Shown one piece after another: positions 53,443 to 63,767 of a stretch of DNA of 64,000 nucleotides (position 1 is its first letter; every line of letters begins with the position of its first letter). A program made the position numbers and the translations under genes. This stretch comes from an uncultured Croceitalea sp. (lineage in GTDB: Bacteria > Bacteroidota > Bacteroidia > Flavobacteriales > Flavobacteriaceae), in NCBI GenBank assembly GCA_947495075.1, contig CANLXH010000001.1, positions 682,001-746,000 on the forward strand, read 5' to 3'. The notes under the pieces were generated by a model. The model made no database searches. It saw nothing but the letters and a program-made list of their open reading frames with translations, and had not been told where the DNA came from.

Positions 53443-54138
53443 TTATTTTTTCTTCCGTAAATCCGGATTGAAAAAGAATCCTATCTGAAAACGGTCAAAA
53501 ACAGCATTGGAGAACTGATTTCTGAGCCACCCTAACTGCACACTACTGTTTTTGGTGATGTGAATACCTAAAGCTCCATACAAACGGTTCTGCCCAAACA
53601 GATTGTCCTGTAGGTTAATAAACAATTCATCATAGAAGTTCAAGAAGAAAGTATCTGTAAGTGGTAGGGTTGCTTGAATACGATATCGAGCTCGATGCTC
53701 TGTTCTGTCTAAATTTATTTCAGGGTCACTAAGAATATCTTTTTGTGATATAAAACGTTGTTCCAAGCGGTAACGGTGCTCAAACAAAAACTCCCAAACT
53801 TTATTCTTGAGAATAAACTGTTGAAAAATACGGTGTTCAATAGCATTAGCATCACTCAAGCTACCAACAAAAGTAGGATCTGTATCAATATATCCATACC
53901 CTAATGTAGCTATAGCATTTTCGTTTATGTGGTAGTTAGCTCCAGTCCTTAAAAGTAGTTGATTAAAATTACTGGAAGTTTCGTAATACCGAAATTGAGC
54001 TTCCGTATGTATGCTCCAACGTTCTGCAATTTTATTAGTACCAAAGTACATATACCAAATACCTGTTTCATTTTCACCTGGCTGTTGTGCTTGGATTGTA
54101 AGAGTTGTTAATAAAAAAAAAGTTAATAATTTTCTCAT
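53443..54138 (-). CDS. DUF2490 outer-membrane protein
   Basis: I start at 54138 (MRKLLTFFLLTTLTIQAQ), giving 231 residues with a signal peptide; the frame would otherwise begin seven codons earlier. The mature protein is a beta barrel of the DUF2490 type: TGIWYMYFGTNKIAERWSIH, GYGYIDTDP, EHRIFQQFIL, RYRLEQRF and RYRIQATLPL. Family members are uncharacterised outer-membrane proteins. It ends with a basic tail after RFQIGFFFNPD. Confidence 0.9.
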   Translation of the reverse strand: MRKLLTFFLLTTLTIQAQQPGENETGIWYMYFGTNKIAERWSIHTEAQFRYYETSSNFNQLLLRTGANYHINENAIATLGYGYIDTDPTFVGSLSDANAIEHRIFQQFILKNKVWEFLFEHRYRLEQRFISQKDILSDPEINLDRTEHRARYRIQATLPLTDTFFLNFYDELFINLQDNLFGQNRLYGALGIHITKNSSVQLGWLRNQFSNAVFDRFQIGFFFNPDLRKKK

Positions 54139-54155
54139 ATAATTACCTAATAAAA

Positions 54156-54183
54156 TCACCCTCCTAAAATAAAAGGAGGGTGA
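54156..54183 (-). terminator. terminator after the S9 peptidase gene
   Basis: Perfect 10-bp stem TCACCCTCCT (54156-54165) and AGGAGGGTGA (54174-54183), eight-base loop, with a T-rich stretch after it on the minus strand. It separates the S9 peptidase from the DUF2490 gene and is only 17 bases before the latter's start. Confidence 0.8.
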
Positions 54184-54208
54184 CTAATTATTCTTGTTTT
54201 TAAAAATA

Positions 54209-56131
54209 TTAAATATCTCCGTCTTTAATCGGAGTTACTTTTTCGCCTTTTAAGTGAATATCTAAAAATTCTAATACTTTACTGTAAGCCGTTATTTGAT
54301 TTTCTTTCTTTACAAAACCGTGCCCCTCATCTTCAAACAAAACGTATTCTACGGGGACCCCATTCTTGCGTACCCCAGCTACAATTTCATCTGATTCTAC
54401 TTGAAGTACTCTAGGGTCTTTGGAACCCTGAAGTACAATTAAGGGTTTGGTTACTTTGTCTGTATGGAATAGGGGAGATATTTTTTTTAAGCGAACAGAA
54501 TCTGCGCTATTGGGATTACCCAATTCTTTGTAAAGCGCTTCTTTTTGAGCCTCCCACCATGGCGGAATGCTTCTAAGAGTTCTAATCCAATTAGTTACTC
54601 CAAAGAGGTTTACGCCAACGTTAAACTCTTCAGGAGTATAGGTTAAAGCAGCCATAGTCATATAGCCTCCATAGGAACCACCTATGATTCCGATTTTGTT
54701 CTCGTCTATTTCAAGTTGCGAAGCCAACCAATTTTTACCCTCTACGCAATCTTTTAAATCTTTATCACCATGATTCAAATCATCCATTTGATAAAAAGTT
54801 TTACCGTAGCCGCTACTACCACGGTTATTTACAGCTAGAACGGCATAACCATGATTGACCATATATTGAAGGAATGAATTAAAACCTTGCCTAGATTGCC
54901 CTCCAGGACCACCATGAACCCAAACTAAAGCCGGCACTTTGCTTTCTGCGGATGCCTGATGAGGTTTGTAATAAATTGCAGGGATTTCAACCCCATCGAA
55001 AGAAGGGTAGCGAATTACCTCTGCATTTACCAAATCTTCTGGCTGTATTTCATGATTCAACACATCAGTTAGTTTGGTTTGTTTTTTACTTTCCAAATCG
55101 TAAACGAAAAGATTGGAAGGCGTATGTGAACCACCTGCATAAAAACGCATTGATTTTTCATCTCTAGAAAATGCTACGCTAGTGATATCCATATTTTCAA
55201 GGTCTGGCAGGTCAATATTCTTACCAGAAGCAACATTCATGACCTCAATGGTGTTTTTAGCGTCTTCATTAATATAGGTTACTCTATACTTTCCAGTTTC
55301 GGTAAAATAGCTTCCCATAATGTCCCAATCCTTAGACAATACTTTTTCACTTGTTCCATCGGCGATAGTATACTTCATTAACTGTGCAAACTCTCCACCG
55401 TCATCTGTTGTATAATATAAAACGCTACCATCGGGAGAATAATCTTGTGGACTATTGGCGCTTTGGTTTTTATTAATTTGAGTTATCGATTTGTCTTCCA
55501 TATTATATAGGAACAAATCAGAATCATTAGTATTAATTGGTTTTATTAAGGATAAATATTTTTTGTCTTTTGATAACCCACCAACAAAATACCCATCTTC
55601 ATTTTTAAACAACATTTTTGGAGTAAAGGTTTCTAAATCCATTTCATATAAATCACTATACCTAGCATCTCTTTTATTAGAAGAAAATAAGAAGCTTTCT
55701 TTATCATCTGTCCATCCAGAGAAGTTGGCTCTTGCTCCTTCAAAAGGAGTTAAATCTCTATGACTTCCGTCCTCTTCCCTAAGATAAATATGATAAATTT
55801 CATCGCCATTACCATCCATACGGAAAAGCATACGTTCATCATTTGGAAAATAGGAGGTTGCAAATACCGAAGAACTATCTGATGCTGTAATTGGCATTAT
55901 CTCTCCACCTTCAGTAGATACAGTATACATATTATATATTCCAGAGCGGTTGCTTGAAATCAATAATTTTGACTTGTCAGGAGAAAAACTTCCCCCACCT
56001 ATAGCTTCGTTATCCATCATTTGTGCGATGGTATAGGTTTTCATTGTGTCGACCACCGTTGGTGGTGCCTTTTCTTCCTTGCAACACCAGAAAAGGGTGA
56101 CCGCAAGTAGTATTAAAAGTGTTTTTTTCAT
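54209..56131 (-). CDS. S9-family peptidase, prolyl oligopeptidase type
   Basis: A 640-residue lipoprotein (LFWCCKEE, Cys near 16). Residues about 35-370 are a beta propeller with repeated YSPDGS-like blades. The alpha/beta hydrolase domain contains the nucleophile in IGGSYGGYMTM near 485, an Asp near 570 (QGSKDPRV) and a His in FEDEGHGFV near 602. It should cleave short peptides, such as dipeptides or acyl peptides, at the cell envelope. It is ten bases after the BNR protein's stop and probably cotranscribed. Confidence 0.94.
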   Translation of the reverse strand: MKKTLLILLAVTLFWCCKEEKAPPTVVDTMKTYTIAQMMDNEAIGGGSFSPDKSKLLISSNRSGIYNMYTVSTEGGEIMPITASDSSSVFATSYFPNDERMLFRMDGNGDEIYHIYLREEDGSHRDLTPFEGARANFSGWTDDKESFLFSSNKRDARYSDLYEMDLETFTPKMLFKNEDGYFVGGLSKDKKYLSLIKPINTNDSDLFLYNMEDKSITQINKNQSANSPQDYSPDGSVLYYTTDDGGEFAQLMKYTIADGTSEKVLSKDWDIMGSYFTETGKYRVTYINEDAKNTIEVMNVASGKNIDLPDLENMDITSVAFSRDEKSMRFYAGGSHTPSNLFVYDLESKKQTKLTDVLNHEIQPEDLVNAEVIRYPSFDGVEIPAIYYKPHQASAESKVPALVWVHGGPGGQSRQGFNSFLQYMVNHGYAVLAVNNRGSSGYGKTFYQMDDLNHGDKDLKDCVEGKNWLASQLEIDENKIGIIGGSYGGYMTMAALTYTPEEFNVGVNLFGVTNWIRTLRSIPPWWEAQKEALYKELGNPNSADSVRLKKISPLFHTDKVTKPLIVLQGSKDPRVLQVESDEIVAGVRKNGVPVEYVLFEDEGHGFVKKENQITAYSKVLEFLDIHLKGEKVTPIKDGDI

Positions 56132-56141
56132 TAGTTACTTT

Positions 56142-59100
56142 TTAATTGATTGTGAATGTTTCTGTTTCTTTAAAAGGAGATAGATTAAGTGCTTCTATCG
56201 ATTCACGATAGGCTTTCCATTTTTTATTAAAAAAGGAGTTCGTTTTATCCAAAGCTGATTTTAAATCATCTTCGGCATATTTAATAAGGTCTTTCTCCGT
56301 TTTTGTAAGGCCAGATTTTCTTGTTCCTACATAAAAACTGGCATTGCCGATACGTTGCATAACGTTAACCTCCGGATTACGGGTAATACCTTGTCTTTTA
56401 TCTTCTTTGCCAATATAAATTGCTATTACAGAATCTATAGCTTTTACAATATTACCAGAAGCTTTTATTTGGTCTTTGTATTTATCCTTATCCAAGGTTT
56501 TCATTTCCTTAGAGAATTTATTGGCCAAATCTTTATTCTTTACTAATTGCTTTACGGCATCTGCAGCTGTTTGAGTATAGTCTTCTAGTTTTTTACTATG
56601 CTCATAAATCTCATTGATTGAGGCTAAAGGAACATCCAATCTTGGGTCTGTTTTTACCGTAACGCTCGTAGAGTCTGAAGTTTCGCCAAAGCTCATCTTT
56701 ACTTTATAGGTACCCGGTTTAACCTCTACACCACCTCTTTCACGTTTGTTTTTACTTATTTTACGTGCAGGTCTGTCCGGTCCTTTTTCATCCATTCCCC
56801 AATAGATTCTATGGAACCCAGCTTTTTCTGGAGTTTTATACTTCAAGGTTCTGATTAAACGATTTCCATCATAAAAATCAAACTTAACGGAATCCTTTTT
56901 CTGAACCCCGGTTAATTCTTTTTTATCATCTGTTTTCTCATTTTCTTCTTTTTCGTTCTTATCCTTTTCATCATCATCTTTCTTATCTTTTTTCATGTCC
57001 TTTTTACCTTCTTTTAGGTAATAGGTAATCATTGCACCACCTTTTTTATTTTCGGCATTATACAAAGCATCACCGCCAAAACGACTCCCAGTTGGCTGCT
57101 GATAAGCAGCTTGATATGCAGTTGGGCTATCAAAAAGTTTGATGTCTTTACTAAGAATGGATTTGTTGGAGGCTAAAGCACGTAATGGACGAATATCATC
57201 TAACACCCAGGCAGCACGGCCAAATGTTCCAATTACTAAATCGTGCTCTCTTGGTTGAATTACTAAATCTTTAGTAGAAACTGTTGGAAAACCTTCGGTC
57301 CATTTTTGCCATTTATTTCCAGCATCAAAAGAAATATATAAACCATCATCCGTACCTAAGAATACTAAGTTTGAGTTTACAGGGTCTTCAACTATGGATA
57401 ATGTGTAACTTTCTACATCGTTTGCATCAACTATTCGAGTCCAAGTTTTACCATAATCCTTTGTGCGATAAGCATATGGCGTGTAGTTAAACCTACGGTA
57501 ATCGTTTGCAATCAATAAGGCTTCGCCTTTATTTTTCTTAGAAGCCTTTATTTGTGGAATCCAACTACCAGCAGGTAACCCTTTAATGTTTTTGGTAACA
57601 TCTGTCCAGTTAGCGCCTCCATTTTGAGTAATATGTACACGACCATCATCGGTACCCACCCAAAGCATATCTTTTTCGACAGGAGAGGGTTCTATGACTA
57701 AAATGGTACAGTGATTTTCCGCCCCTGTAGCATCCATAGTTAAGCCACCACTTTCACTTTGTTTTTGTTTTTCTGGATCATTAGTAGTTAAGTCCGGAGA
57801 GATAACTTCCCATGTTAAACCTTTATTGGTTGACTTATGTACAAACTGACTCCCAAAATAGACTGTGCTGTTATCATAGGGATCTTGACCAATTCCTGCA
57901 TTCCAATTAAAACGAAGTTTAGTTTCTGCATCTGGTGGAGTAGGACGTACGATATAATTATTACCGGTTTTCCAATCGTATCGAGATACAAAACCTTGTT
58001 GACTCATCGCGTAACCAAACTGATTATTATCTAAATCCGGTACCACATCAAAACCATCTCCAAAAGCGATTTCTTGCCAGTAACTATTCCGGATTCCCTG
58101 AGCTCTCCATACGTAAGCTGGTCCCCTCCATGACCCATTGTCCTGCATACCGCCATACACATTGTATGGATATTCATTGTCAACATTAATGTGGTAGAAC
58201 TGTGCAACCGGCAGGTTTCCAATAAAACGCCACGTTTTACCTCCATCTTTGGTAATATTCATACCTCCATCATTTCCGTCTATCATAAATTGCCCATTAT
58301 TTGGATGAATCCACCACGCGTGGTGGTCGGGGTGTACTCCATTATCCACGCCATAAGCCGGCATTAGCTGTGAAAAGTTTTTACCACCATCTTCAGATAC
58401 ATTTACATAGGTAAAAACTGAAAACAAACGGTTCTCGTTTTCTGGGTCTACGTGGATATCAGAATAGTAAAAAGGCCTATTACCAATATCGTTTTTATCA
58501 TTAATTTTTTTCCATTTAAAACCACCATCCTCAGATTTGTAAAGCGCATTTTTTTTAGCTTCGACCAGAGCGTACACAATGTTAGACTTATTTTTAGCTA
58601 TGGTAATACCAATACGCCCTAGTTCACCTTTAGGTAAACCATCTTCATCTGTTAGTCTCTTCCAAGTTTTACCACCATCATGCGTCATGTGTAAACCACT
58701 ACCTTCACCACCAGATTTAAAAAACCATGGGTCACGTTTGTGCTCCCACATAGCAGCTATCAATTTATTTGGATTTGTAGGGTCCATCACCAAATCTGCA
58801 ACCCCTGTCTTATTGTTTACAAAAAGAATTTTACTCCAAGTTTGCCCACCATCTGTAGTTTTATAAACGCCACGTTCTGGGTGAACACCCCATGGAGAAC
58901 CTATTGCACCCACATAAACAGTATTTGGATCCGTTGGATCGATTATAACACGGTGTATGTGACGCGTTTTTTCCAAGCCCATGGCTTTCCAGGTTTTACC
59001 ACCATCTAAAGATTTGTAAACTCCAAAACCACCATTTAAACTATTTCGTGGATTACCTTCACCAGTACCTACCCAAATTACCGATGGATTGGATTGTTGT

Positions 59101-59375
59101 ATCGCAACTGCGCCAATAGAAGCTGTTAGTTCTTTATCAAAAATTGGGTCCCATTTTATGCCACCAGAAGTAGATTTCCAAAGCCCACCGGAAGCGGTAC
59201 CCACATACATCACATCTGGATTATCCGTTACTACATCAATTGCGGTAACACGACCACTCATTCCACCAGGACCAATATTACGTGGTTTTAAGTCTTGGAC
59301 AAGGTCCATGGTAAATTCTTGAGCAAAAAAGGATGTTGATGCTAAAAGCATCAATAGCGTAAATAAATTCTTCAT
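56142..59375 (-). CDS. large exported BNR/VPS10-like propeller protein
   Basis: A 1077-residue protein with a signal peptide (1-18). About 15 Asp-box/BNR-type blades cover residues 30-720: repeated SxDGGxTW motifs such as KSLDGGKTWK, KTTDGGQTWS and THDGGKTWKR. A lysine/glutamate-rich linker (about 790-815) leads to a C-terminal helical part. It resembles sortilin VPS10 or exo-alpha-sialidase-like glycosyl hydrolases, but sialidase catalytic residues are not visible. It may bind glycans or peptides outside the cell. Confidence 0.88.
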   Translation of the reverse strand: MKNLFTLLMLLASTSFFAQEFTMDLVQDLKPRNIGPGGMSGRVTAIDVVTDNPDVMYVGTASGGLWKSTSGGIKWDPIFDKELTASIGAVAIQQSNPSVIWVGTGEGNPRNSLNGGFGVYKSLDGGKTWKAMGLEKTRHIHRVIIDPTDPNTVYVGAIGSPWGVHPERGVYKTTDGGQTWSKILFVNNKTGVADLVMDPTNPNKLIAAMWEHKRDPWFFKSGGEGSGLHMTHDGGKTWKRLTDEDGLPKGELGRIGITIAKNKSNIVYALVEAKKNALYKSEDGGFKWKKINDKNDIGNRPFYYSDIHVDPENENRLFSVFTYVNVSEDGGKNFSQLMPAYGVDNGVHPDHHAWWIHPNNGQFMIDGNDGGMNITKDGGKTWRFIGNLPVAQFYHINVDNEYPYNVYGGMQDNGSWRGPAYVWRAQGIRNSYWQEIAFGDGFDVVPDLDNNQFGYAMSQQGFVSRYDWKTGNNYIVRPTPPDAETKLRFNWNAGIGQDPYDNSTVYFGSQFVHKSTNKGLTWEVISPDLTTNDPEKQKQSESGGLTMDATGAENHCTILVIEPSPVEKDMLWVGTDDGRVHITQNGGANWTDVTKNIKGLPAGSWIPQIKASKKNKGEALLIANDYRRFNYTPYAYRTKDYGKTWTRIVDANDVESYTLSIVEDPVNSNLVFLGTDDGLYISFDAGNKWQKWTEGFPTVSTKDLVIQPREHDLVIGTFGRAAWVLDDIRPLRALASNKSILSKDIKLFDSPTAYQAAYQQPTGSRFGGDALYNAENKKGGAMITYYLKEGKKDMKKDKKDDDEKDKNEKEENEKTDDKKELTGVQKKDSVKFDFYDGNRLIRTLKYKTPEKAGFHRIYWGMDEKGPDRPARKISKNKRERGGVEVKPGTYKVKMSFGETSDSTSVTVKTDPRLDVPLASINEIYEHSKKLEDYTQTAADAVKQLVKNKDLANKFSKEMKTLDKDKYKDQIKASGNIVKAIDSVIAIYIGKEDKRQGITRNPEVNVMQRIGNASFYVGTRKSGLTKTEKDLIKYAEDDLKSALDKTNSFFNKKWKAYRESIEALNLSPFKETETFTIN

Positions 59376-59530
59376 TTGTTGGAAAGTTAATTAGTCGCCT
59401 AAAGATAAAGAAAAGGGATGTGCGTTTTCTTAAAAAGGTGTTAATAGGAATTAATGTTTTTGAAGAGAATTTGGTAACGAAAAATGAAAGTTAGCGTCTA
59501 CTATACCAAATCAATCAAAACCAAAGAATC

Positions 59531-60061
59531 ATGAGCCACAAACTAGGTCAAAATCGCCGTTTACTAATTACTACAATAGTGACACTTTTAATATGGGGTC
59601 ATATAGCCTGGGATTATTTCCATGGCGGTATTCCAACCCATTACTTGTTTCATGATGCAAACATGCCTGGTATTCCTAATTGGTTAGGAGGAATTGTGCT
59701 TCCCTTTTTTACGTATTTCTTATTATATCGGATGCATAAAAGAATAGATAGTCCCAATAGCAAAGAAAACGTACAACAAGTGGTTTTATCATTTTTAGCA
59801 TCTGCTTTAATAGCAATCTCCATATCTATTTGTTTTATGAACGAAATTGATGTTATAGACTATATCATGGTCGCGTTATTTATTCTAGCTTTTTTTAAAC
59901 CCCTATATAAAGCAGAATATTTATTGGGTTGGGTATTAGGTTCTTCATTTACTTTTGGCGCTATTATTCCTATAGGTTTTGGAAGTCTAATATGTTTACT
60001 CTTTTTTCTTTTTTACAAAGTTGGTAGTGGATTAGGTAGCTTGCTAAAAGCTAAAAATTAG
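59531..60061 (+). CDS. polytopic membrane protein, unrecognised
   Basis: A 176-residue protein with about five predicted helices (11-27, 50-65, 85-105, 110-128 and 135-165). Helix 1 is followed by DYFHGGIPTHYLFHDANMPG, which has several histidines and may bind a metal. It ends in a short basic tail. I do not recognise a family. No neighbour on the same strand is closer than 85 bases, so it is probably transcribed alone. Confidence 0.75.
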   Translation: MSHKLGQNRRLLITTIVTLLIWGHIAWDYFHGGIPTHYLFHDANMPGIPNWLGGIVLPFFTYFLLYRMHKRIDSPNSKENVQQVVLSFLASALIAISISICFMNEIDVIDYIMVALFILAFFKPLYKAEYLLGWVLGSSFTFGAIIPIGFGSLICLLFFLFYKVGSGLGSLLKAKN

Positions 60062-60146
60062 GTAATTTTTTTGAAAGTCCTGAAAAGTTCACTTCTTATA
60101 TTTTGAATTAGGAATTCTTACCTTGGTTGGGTATTAGGTTTCCTAA

Positions 60147-61247
60147 ATGAAAAGTAAAAACTTTATATATTATTGCAGTCTTATTTTTGTTTTTAGCTGT
60201 ACAGTGTTAAAAACTAGTTTGCCAGTTAATTCAAGTGGATTTGGTAATTCTCGCACCAAATTTGAACCCAAAGATGGCAATTGTCTTGTCTTTATTGGAC
60301 AAGATATGGCTGTTGTAGGAGGGTTAGATGATTATTCAAATGGATATTGCGATTATTTTAAAATTCCAGCGGGCATTACCATTTACACGGGGCTCGCAAA
60401 AGGAGGGGTATCTTATGGTCATTATTTTAAAGGTAATGATGGAATTAAGACTACTGTAAATTGGGGAGCAGGAGATACTTGCGGACAGTGCTATCTAGAA
60501 AATGACAATTTTAACAATAGTATGATAGCTGTAGGATTATCTATGGTTGATAATGAAAAGAAAATAGCTAAAGGGGAACATGATAAGCTAATAATAGAGC
60601 TAGCACAATGGATTAAGGACAGCGAACGTCCTATTTTTCTTCGAGTAGGTTATGAGTTTGATGGTTGGGATTGGAACCACTACAATAAAAAATACTATTT
60701 GGAAGCTTGGAAACGGATTCACACCATTTTTAAGGAAATGCAAGTGACTAATGTGGCTTTTGTATGGCAATCCAAAGGAACAGGTTCTAATCAAGAGGTA
60801 TTAGAAGAATGGTATCCTGGAGATGAATTGGTAGATTGGTGTGCCTATTCTTATTTTGGGAATCCAGACCAGGAGATGCTCACTTTTGCGCGAAGACATA
60901 ATAAGCCAGTTTTTATTGCTGAGGCTACGCCTGTTCTGGAACAAGGTGGGCTTTTTTTTAATGCTGACCTCTCAGATGAAGAAATAGCAAAACGAGTTTG
61001 GGAACAATGGTTTAAGGGTTTTATTGCAACTTTAAATACTAATAAAGACGCTATAAAAGCCTTTTCCTATATTAATGCAGATTGGTCTTCGCAACCCATG
61101 TGGACAAATAATCCAGTATTTCAAAAAGTGGATTCTCGAATTCAAGAAAGTGAATACCTTTCCAAAAGGTGGAAGGAAGAAATGGCGAATCCTAGGTATT
61201 TGCAAGCTTCTCCAGAGCTTTGGGAAAATTTAAAACTACAGAAGTAA
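60147..61247 (+). CDS. GH26-like glycoside hydrolase lipoprotein
   Basis: A 366-residue lipoprotein (FVFSCTVL, Cys near 13). A TIM barrel follows with GH26 features: FLRVGYEFDGWDWN (candidate acid/base Glu near 170), VAFVWQSKG, and FIAEATPVLEQ (candidate nucleophile Glu near 258). GH26 enzymes are mostly beta-mannanases or beta-1,3-xylanases, so a plant or algal polysaccharide substrate is likely. The assignment is by motif; families GH5 and GH113 look similar. Confidence 0.82.
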   Translation: MKSKNFIYYCSLIFVFSCTVLKTSLPVNSSGFGNSRTKFEPKDGNCLVFIGQDMAVVGGLDDYSNGYCDYFKIPAGITIYTGLAKGGVSYGHYFKGNDGIKTTVNWGAGDTCGQCYLENDNFNNSMIAVGLSMVDNEKKIAKGEHDKLIIELAQWIKDSERPIFLRVGYEFDGWDWNHYNKKYYLEAWKRIHTIFKEMQVTNVAFVWQSKGTGSNQEVLEEWYPGDELVDWCAYSYFGNPDQEMLTFARRHNKPVFIAEATPVLEQGGLFFNADLSDEEIAKRVWEQWFKGFIATLNTNKDAIKAFSYINADWSSQPMWTNNPVFQKVDSRIQESEYLSKRWKEEMANPRYLQASPELWENLKLQK

Positions 61248-61435
61248 AATTCCTATCCAATAGCTCTAAACATATAATTAAATAGCTGAAGTAGTTTATT
61301 CCGAGTAGGCATAGCTTTAAGATAGGACCCAATAGAGACCTTGATATCGCTTTGCACTTAATCGAAATATTGCGTCTAAATAAAATAAATGTAGCGTTAT
61401 ATGGTTCTTATACAACTAAATAAACCTACTTATAT

Positions 61436-63154
61436 ATGAAAAACTACTACCTATTAATTGTTTTAGTTTTGTTTACACTTGTAAGTTGTACAGACGAAAC
61501 AACAGTTTATGACCTACAAGACCAAGGTAGAGCACTCCTTTTAGAAGAAAATAATACGATACTGCAAAATTCGATTGCACCTGAGTCTAATGGCATTTTA
61601 CCTATTTATTTTGTACACGAAGATTATGATGAGAGTGGAATAGACAAAAATGGCAGTCTTAGTTTAAAAGCTCCTATAAAGAATAGAACAACAAGTACTA
61701 GAGAGAATACATCAAATGCAAGTAGCGATTTTCATCTAAATTTAGTTGGTCAAGTATCAAGTCCTAGTTTTGAAGGAGGTTCAAACCTTACTGCCACTCA
61801 CGTAGATTATCAAGATCAATTCGCTTATGTTTCATACAATACTATTGGGGAAACCTTTGCGGGAGCGGTTGACGTAATTGATTTAAGTGATCCGCTATCA
61901 CCTGTTTTAGCTTCAAGAATGTATATGTATAACAGAGATGCCAATGTTATTTTTTATGACAGTGGTTATGTTTATGTATTAGGAAATGTAGATACGGAAA
62001 AGGTTTTAGAAGCGACAGGAGAATCATTTATAGCGAAAATAGGTGTTCAAGATGGTTCCATTGATTTAAACAATTTGACTTACTTCTACCAGCAAGGGAA
62101 TACTGCAACCGGAATTACAAAAATGGGGAACTCGTTTTATGTTTCAAGCGGAACAGATGGAGTTATCGCAAAATATGATGGAGCTACTTTTTCAAAATCT
62201 AACGAAATTGCTTTTGATGATTTACGCTCGGTAACTTCTGAAAACGGAAAACTAGCAGTTTTAGATGCTAGTACCGGAGTTACAATAATGGATGGAGAAT
62301 TAAATGTAATATCAACTATAAATACTAGCACGAGTTTAGTTGAAGCTGCAAAGCGAACAATAGCTATTATGAATGGTAAGCTTATTGTAGCGGAAGGTGC
62401 ACAAGGAGCTGGAGTATATAATTTAGATACTGGAACATTAGAAGAACGTTTAGCTATTCTTATAGATCCTGAAAATATTTCCCCTTCTGATAAAGTGACT
62501 AATGCGGTATCTGTTAATGGTAATGCTACGTTGTTAGCAAATGGAGGAGCAGGTTTGGCTATTAAAGTAAAGAACCAATTAATAGACTTAATGGGTGTTG
62601 TAGAACTAAATGGTTCTATCAACTATGTTATTTCTGATGGAGATTACATATTTGCCGCTTCTGGGAATTCCGGTTTGCAAATCATTAATAAGATTAGAAC
62701 GGACGAAAGTACGGTTATTCCCGAGGGTAATTATCTTATCAAAGCAAGACATAGTGGTCGTGTAATAGGCTTGTCTAGTCTTTCTACAGCTGACGGAACT
62801 AATATTTCGCAGGAAAGTAGAGATGGACAGGGAGATAATGAGCAATGGAATTTAGAAATTCTTGACTCTGGAGCTTATGTAATCCGATCGTTATATTCAG
62901 ATAAGGTGGCTCAGAAATCGGAAACTTCAGGTACTGCCAATAATGTTCTACAATCAGAATATGTAGGAGATATTAGTCAGCAATGGGCTATAGAACCTGC
63001 CGCAGATGAGGGTTACTTTTATATAAGAAACCTAGATGATAATCAATACATGGATGTTTTTGGACGTAGAACTTCGGCTGGGACCAATATTATAACATGG
63101 CCATTCCATGGAAGAAATAATCAACAATGGCAACTAGAACTTATACCAGACTAA
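61436..63154 (+). CDS. LVIVD-repeat RICIN-domain lipoprotein
   Basis: A 572-residue lipoprotein (TLVSCTDE, Cys near 19). Residues about 100-420 are LVIVD-type propeller blades (VDYQDQFAYVSYNTIG, AVDVIDLSDPLSPVLASRMY). The C-terminal 140 residues are a ricin B-type lectin with three QxW motifs: DNEQWNLEI, SQQWAIEPA and NNQQWQLELIPD. It likely binds a polysaccharide at the cell surface. It follows the GH26-like gene by 188 bases, on the same strand. Confidence 0.88.
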   Translation: MKNYYLLIVLVLFTLVSCTDETTVYDLQDQGRALLLEENNTILQNSIAPESNGILPIYFVHEDYDESGIDKNGSLSLKAPIKNRTTSTRENTSNASSDFHLNLVGQVSSPSFEGGSNLTATHVDYQDQFAYVSYNTIGETFAGAVDVIDLSDPLSPVLASRMYMYNRDANVIFYDSGYVYVLGNVDTEKVLEATGESFIAKIGVQDGSIDLNNLTYFYQQGNTATGITKMGNSFYVSSGTDGVIAKYDGATFSKSNEIAFDDLRSVTSENGKLAVLDASTGVTIMDGELNVISTINTSTSLVEAAKRTIAIMNGKLIVAEGAQGAGVYNLDTGTLEERLAILIDPENISPSDKVTNAVSVNGNATLLANGGAGLAIKVKNQLIDLMGVVELNGSINYVISDGDYIFAASGNSGLQIINKIRTDESTVIPEGNYLIKARHSGRVIGLSSLSTADGTNISQESRDGQGDNEQWNLEILDSGAYVIRSLYSDKVAQKSETSGTANNVLQSEYVGDISQQWAIEPAADEGYFYIRNLDDNQYMDVFGRRTSAGTNIITWPFHGRNNQQWQLELIPD

Positions 63155-63159
63155 AGAAT

Positions 63160-63762
63160 TCAGTCATTCTTTTTAAATATTCCAAACAATTCACTCCCTT
63201 GTCTTGGTGGAATAGAGTTATAACACTTTTCCAAAGTGATGACTTCTAAATATTTACAGAGGTAATTTAGATATAGTTCTTTATCTCCACCAAAAGGACG
63301 CTTTTCCATATCACCCGTTAAGGGAACATCAAACCAAACGCCAACTAGTTTGCCCTTTGATTTTAAAAGTGCGTTCATATGCTTTGCATAAGCAAAACGG
63401 TTTTCGTCAGTTGGCACAAAAGAGCAAAAAAAGGTTTGCTCCAAAATAAGGTCGTATTGGTTTTGATGGTTAAAAAAGTCCTCATGCAATAATTGCGATT
63501 TAGGAAATTCTGAATTACGTTTTGCAAAAGCTTCTAGTGGAATAGGTGAGATGTCCATAATAAAAACATTGGTAAAACCTTGTTGCCATAGGTATTCTGC
63601 CTCATAGGCATTACCAGCACCAGGGATTAGAATTTTAATGGTCTTATCTTCTAATTGGTCTATATAGGTCTTTAGTGGGGTAGAAGGATATCCAATATCC
63701 CAACCCGTACGTTTTTCTTGGTAACGTTGTGTCCAGTAATTGTCTTCTATTTTGCTATTCAT
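63160..63762 (-). CDS. TPMT-like methyltransferase
   Basis: A 200-residue SAM-dependent methyltransferase of the thiopurine S-methyltransferase family. The N-terminal YWTQRYQEKRTGWDIGYPST is typical, motif I is ILIPGAGNAYEAEYLW, and EQTFFCSFVP follows. Bacterial members methylate selenium, tellurium or thiols. No signal peptide. It is five bases before the truncated amidohydrolase gene's stop on the same strand. Confidence 0.92.
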   Translation of the reverse strand: MNSKIEDNYWTQRYQEKRTGWDIGYPSTPLKTYIDQLEDKTIKILIPGAGNAYEAEYLWQQGFTNVFIMDISPIPLEAFAKRNSEFPKSQLLHEDFFNHQNQYDLILEQTFFCSFVPTDENRFAYAKHMNALLKSKGKLVGVWFDVPLTGDMEKRPFGGDKELYLNYLCKYLEVITLEKCYNSIPPRQGSELFGIFKKND

Positions 63763-63767
63763 TTATG

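Noticed and set aside
62137-62622. 161-residue antisense frame
   Set aside because: It lies opposite the LVIVD lipoprotein gene, which has clear domains, and its composition (Ser, Pro and Ile rich) is that of a shadow frame.
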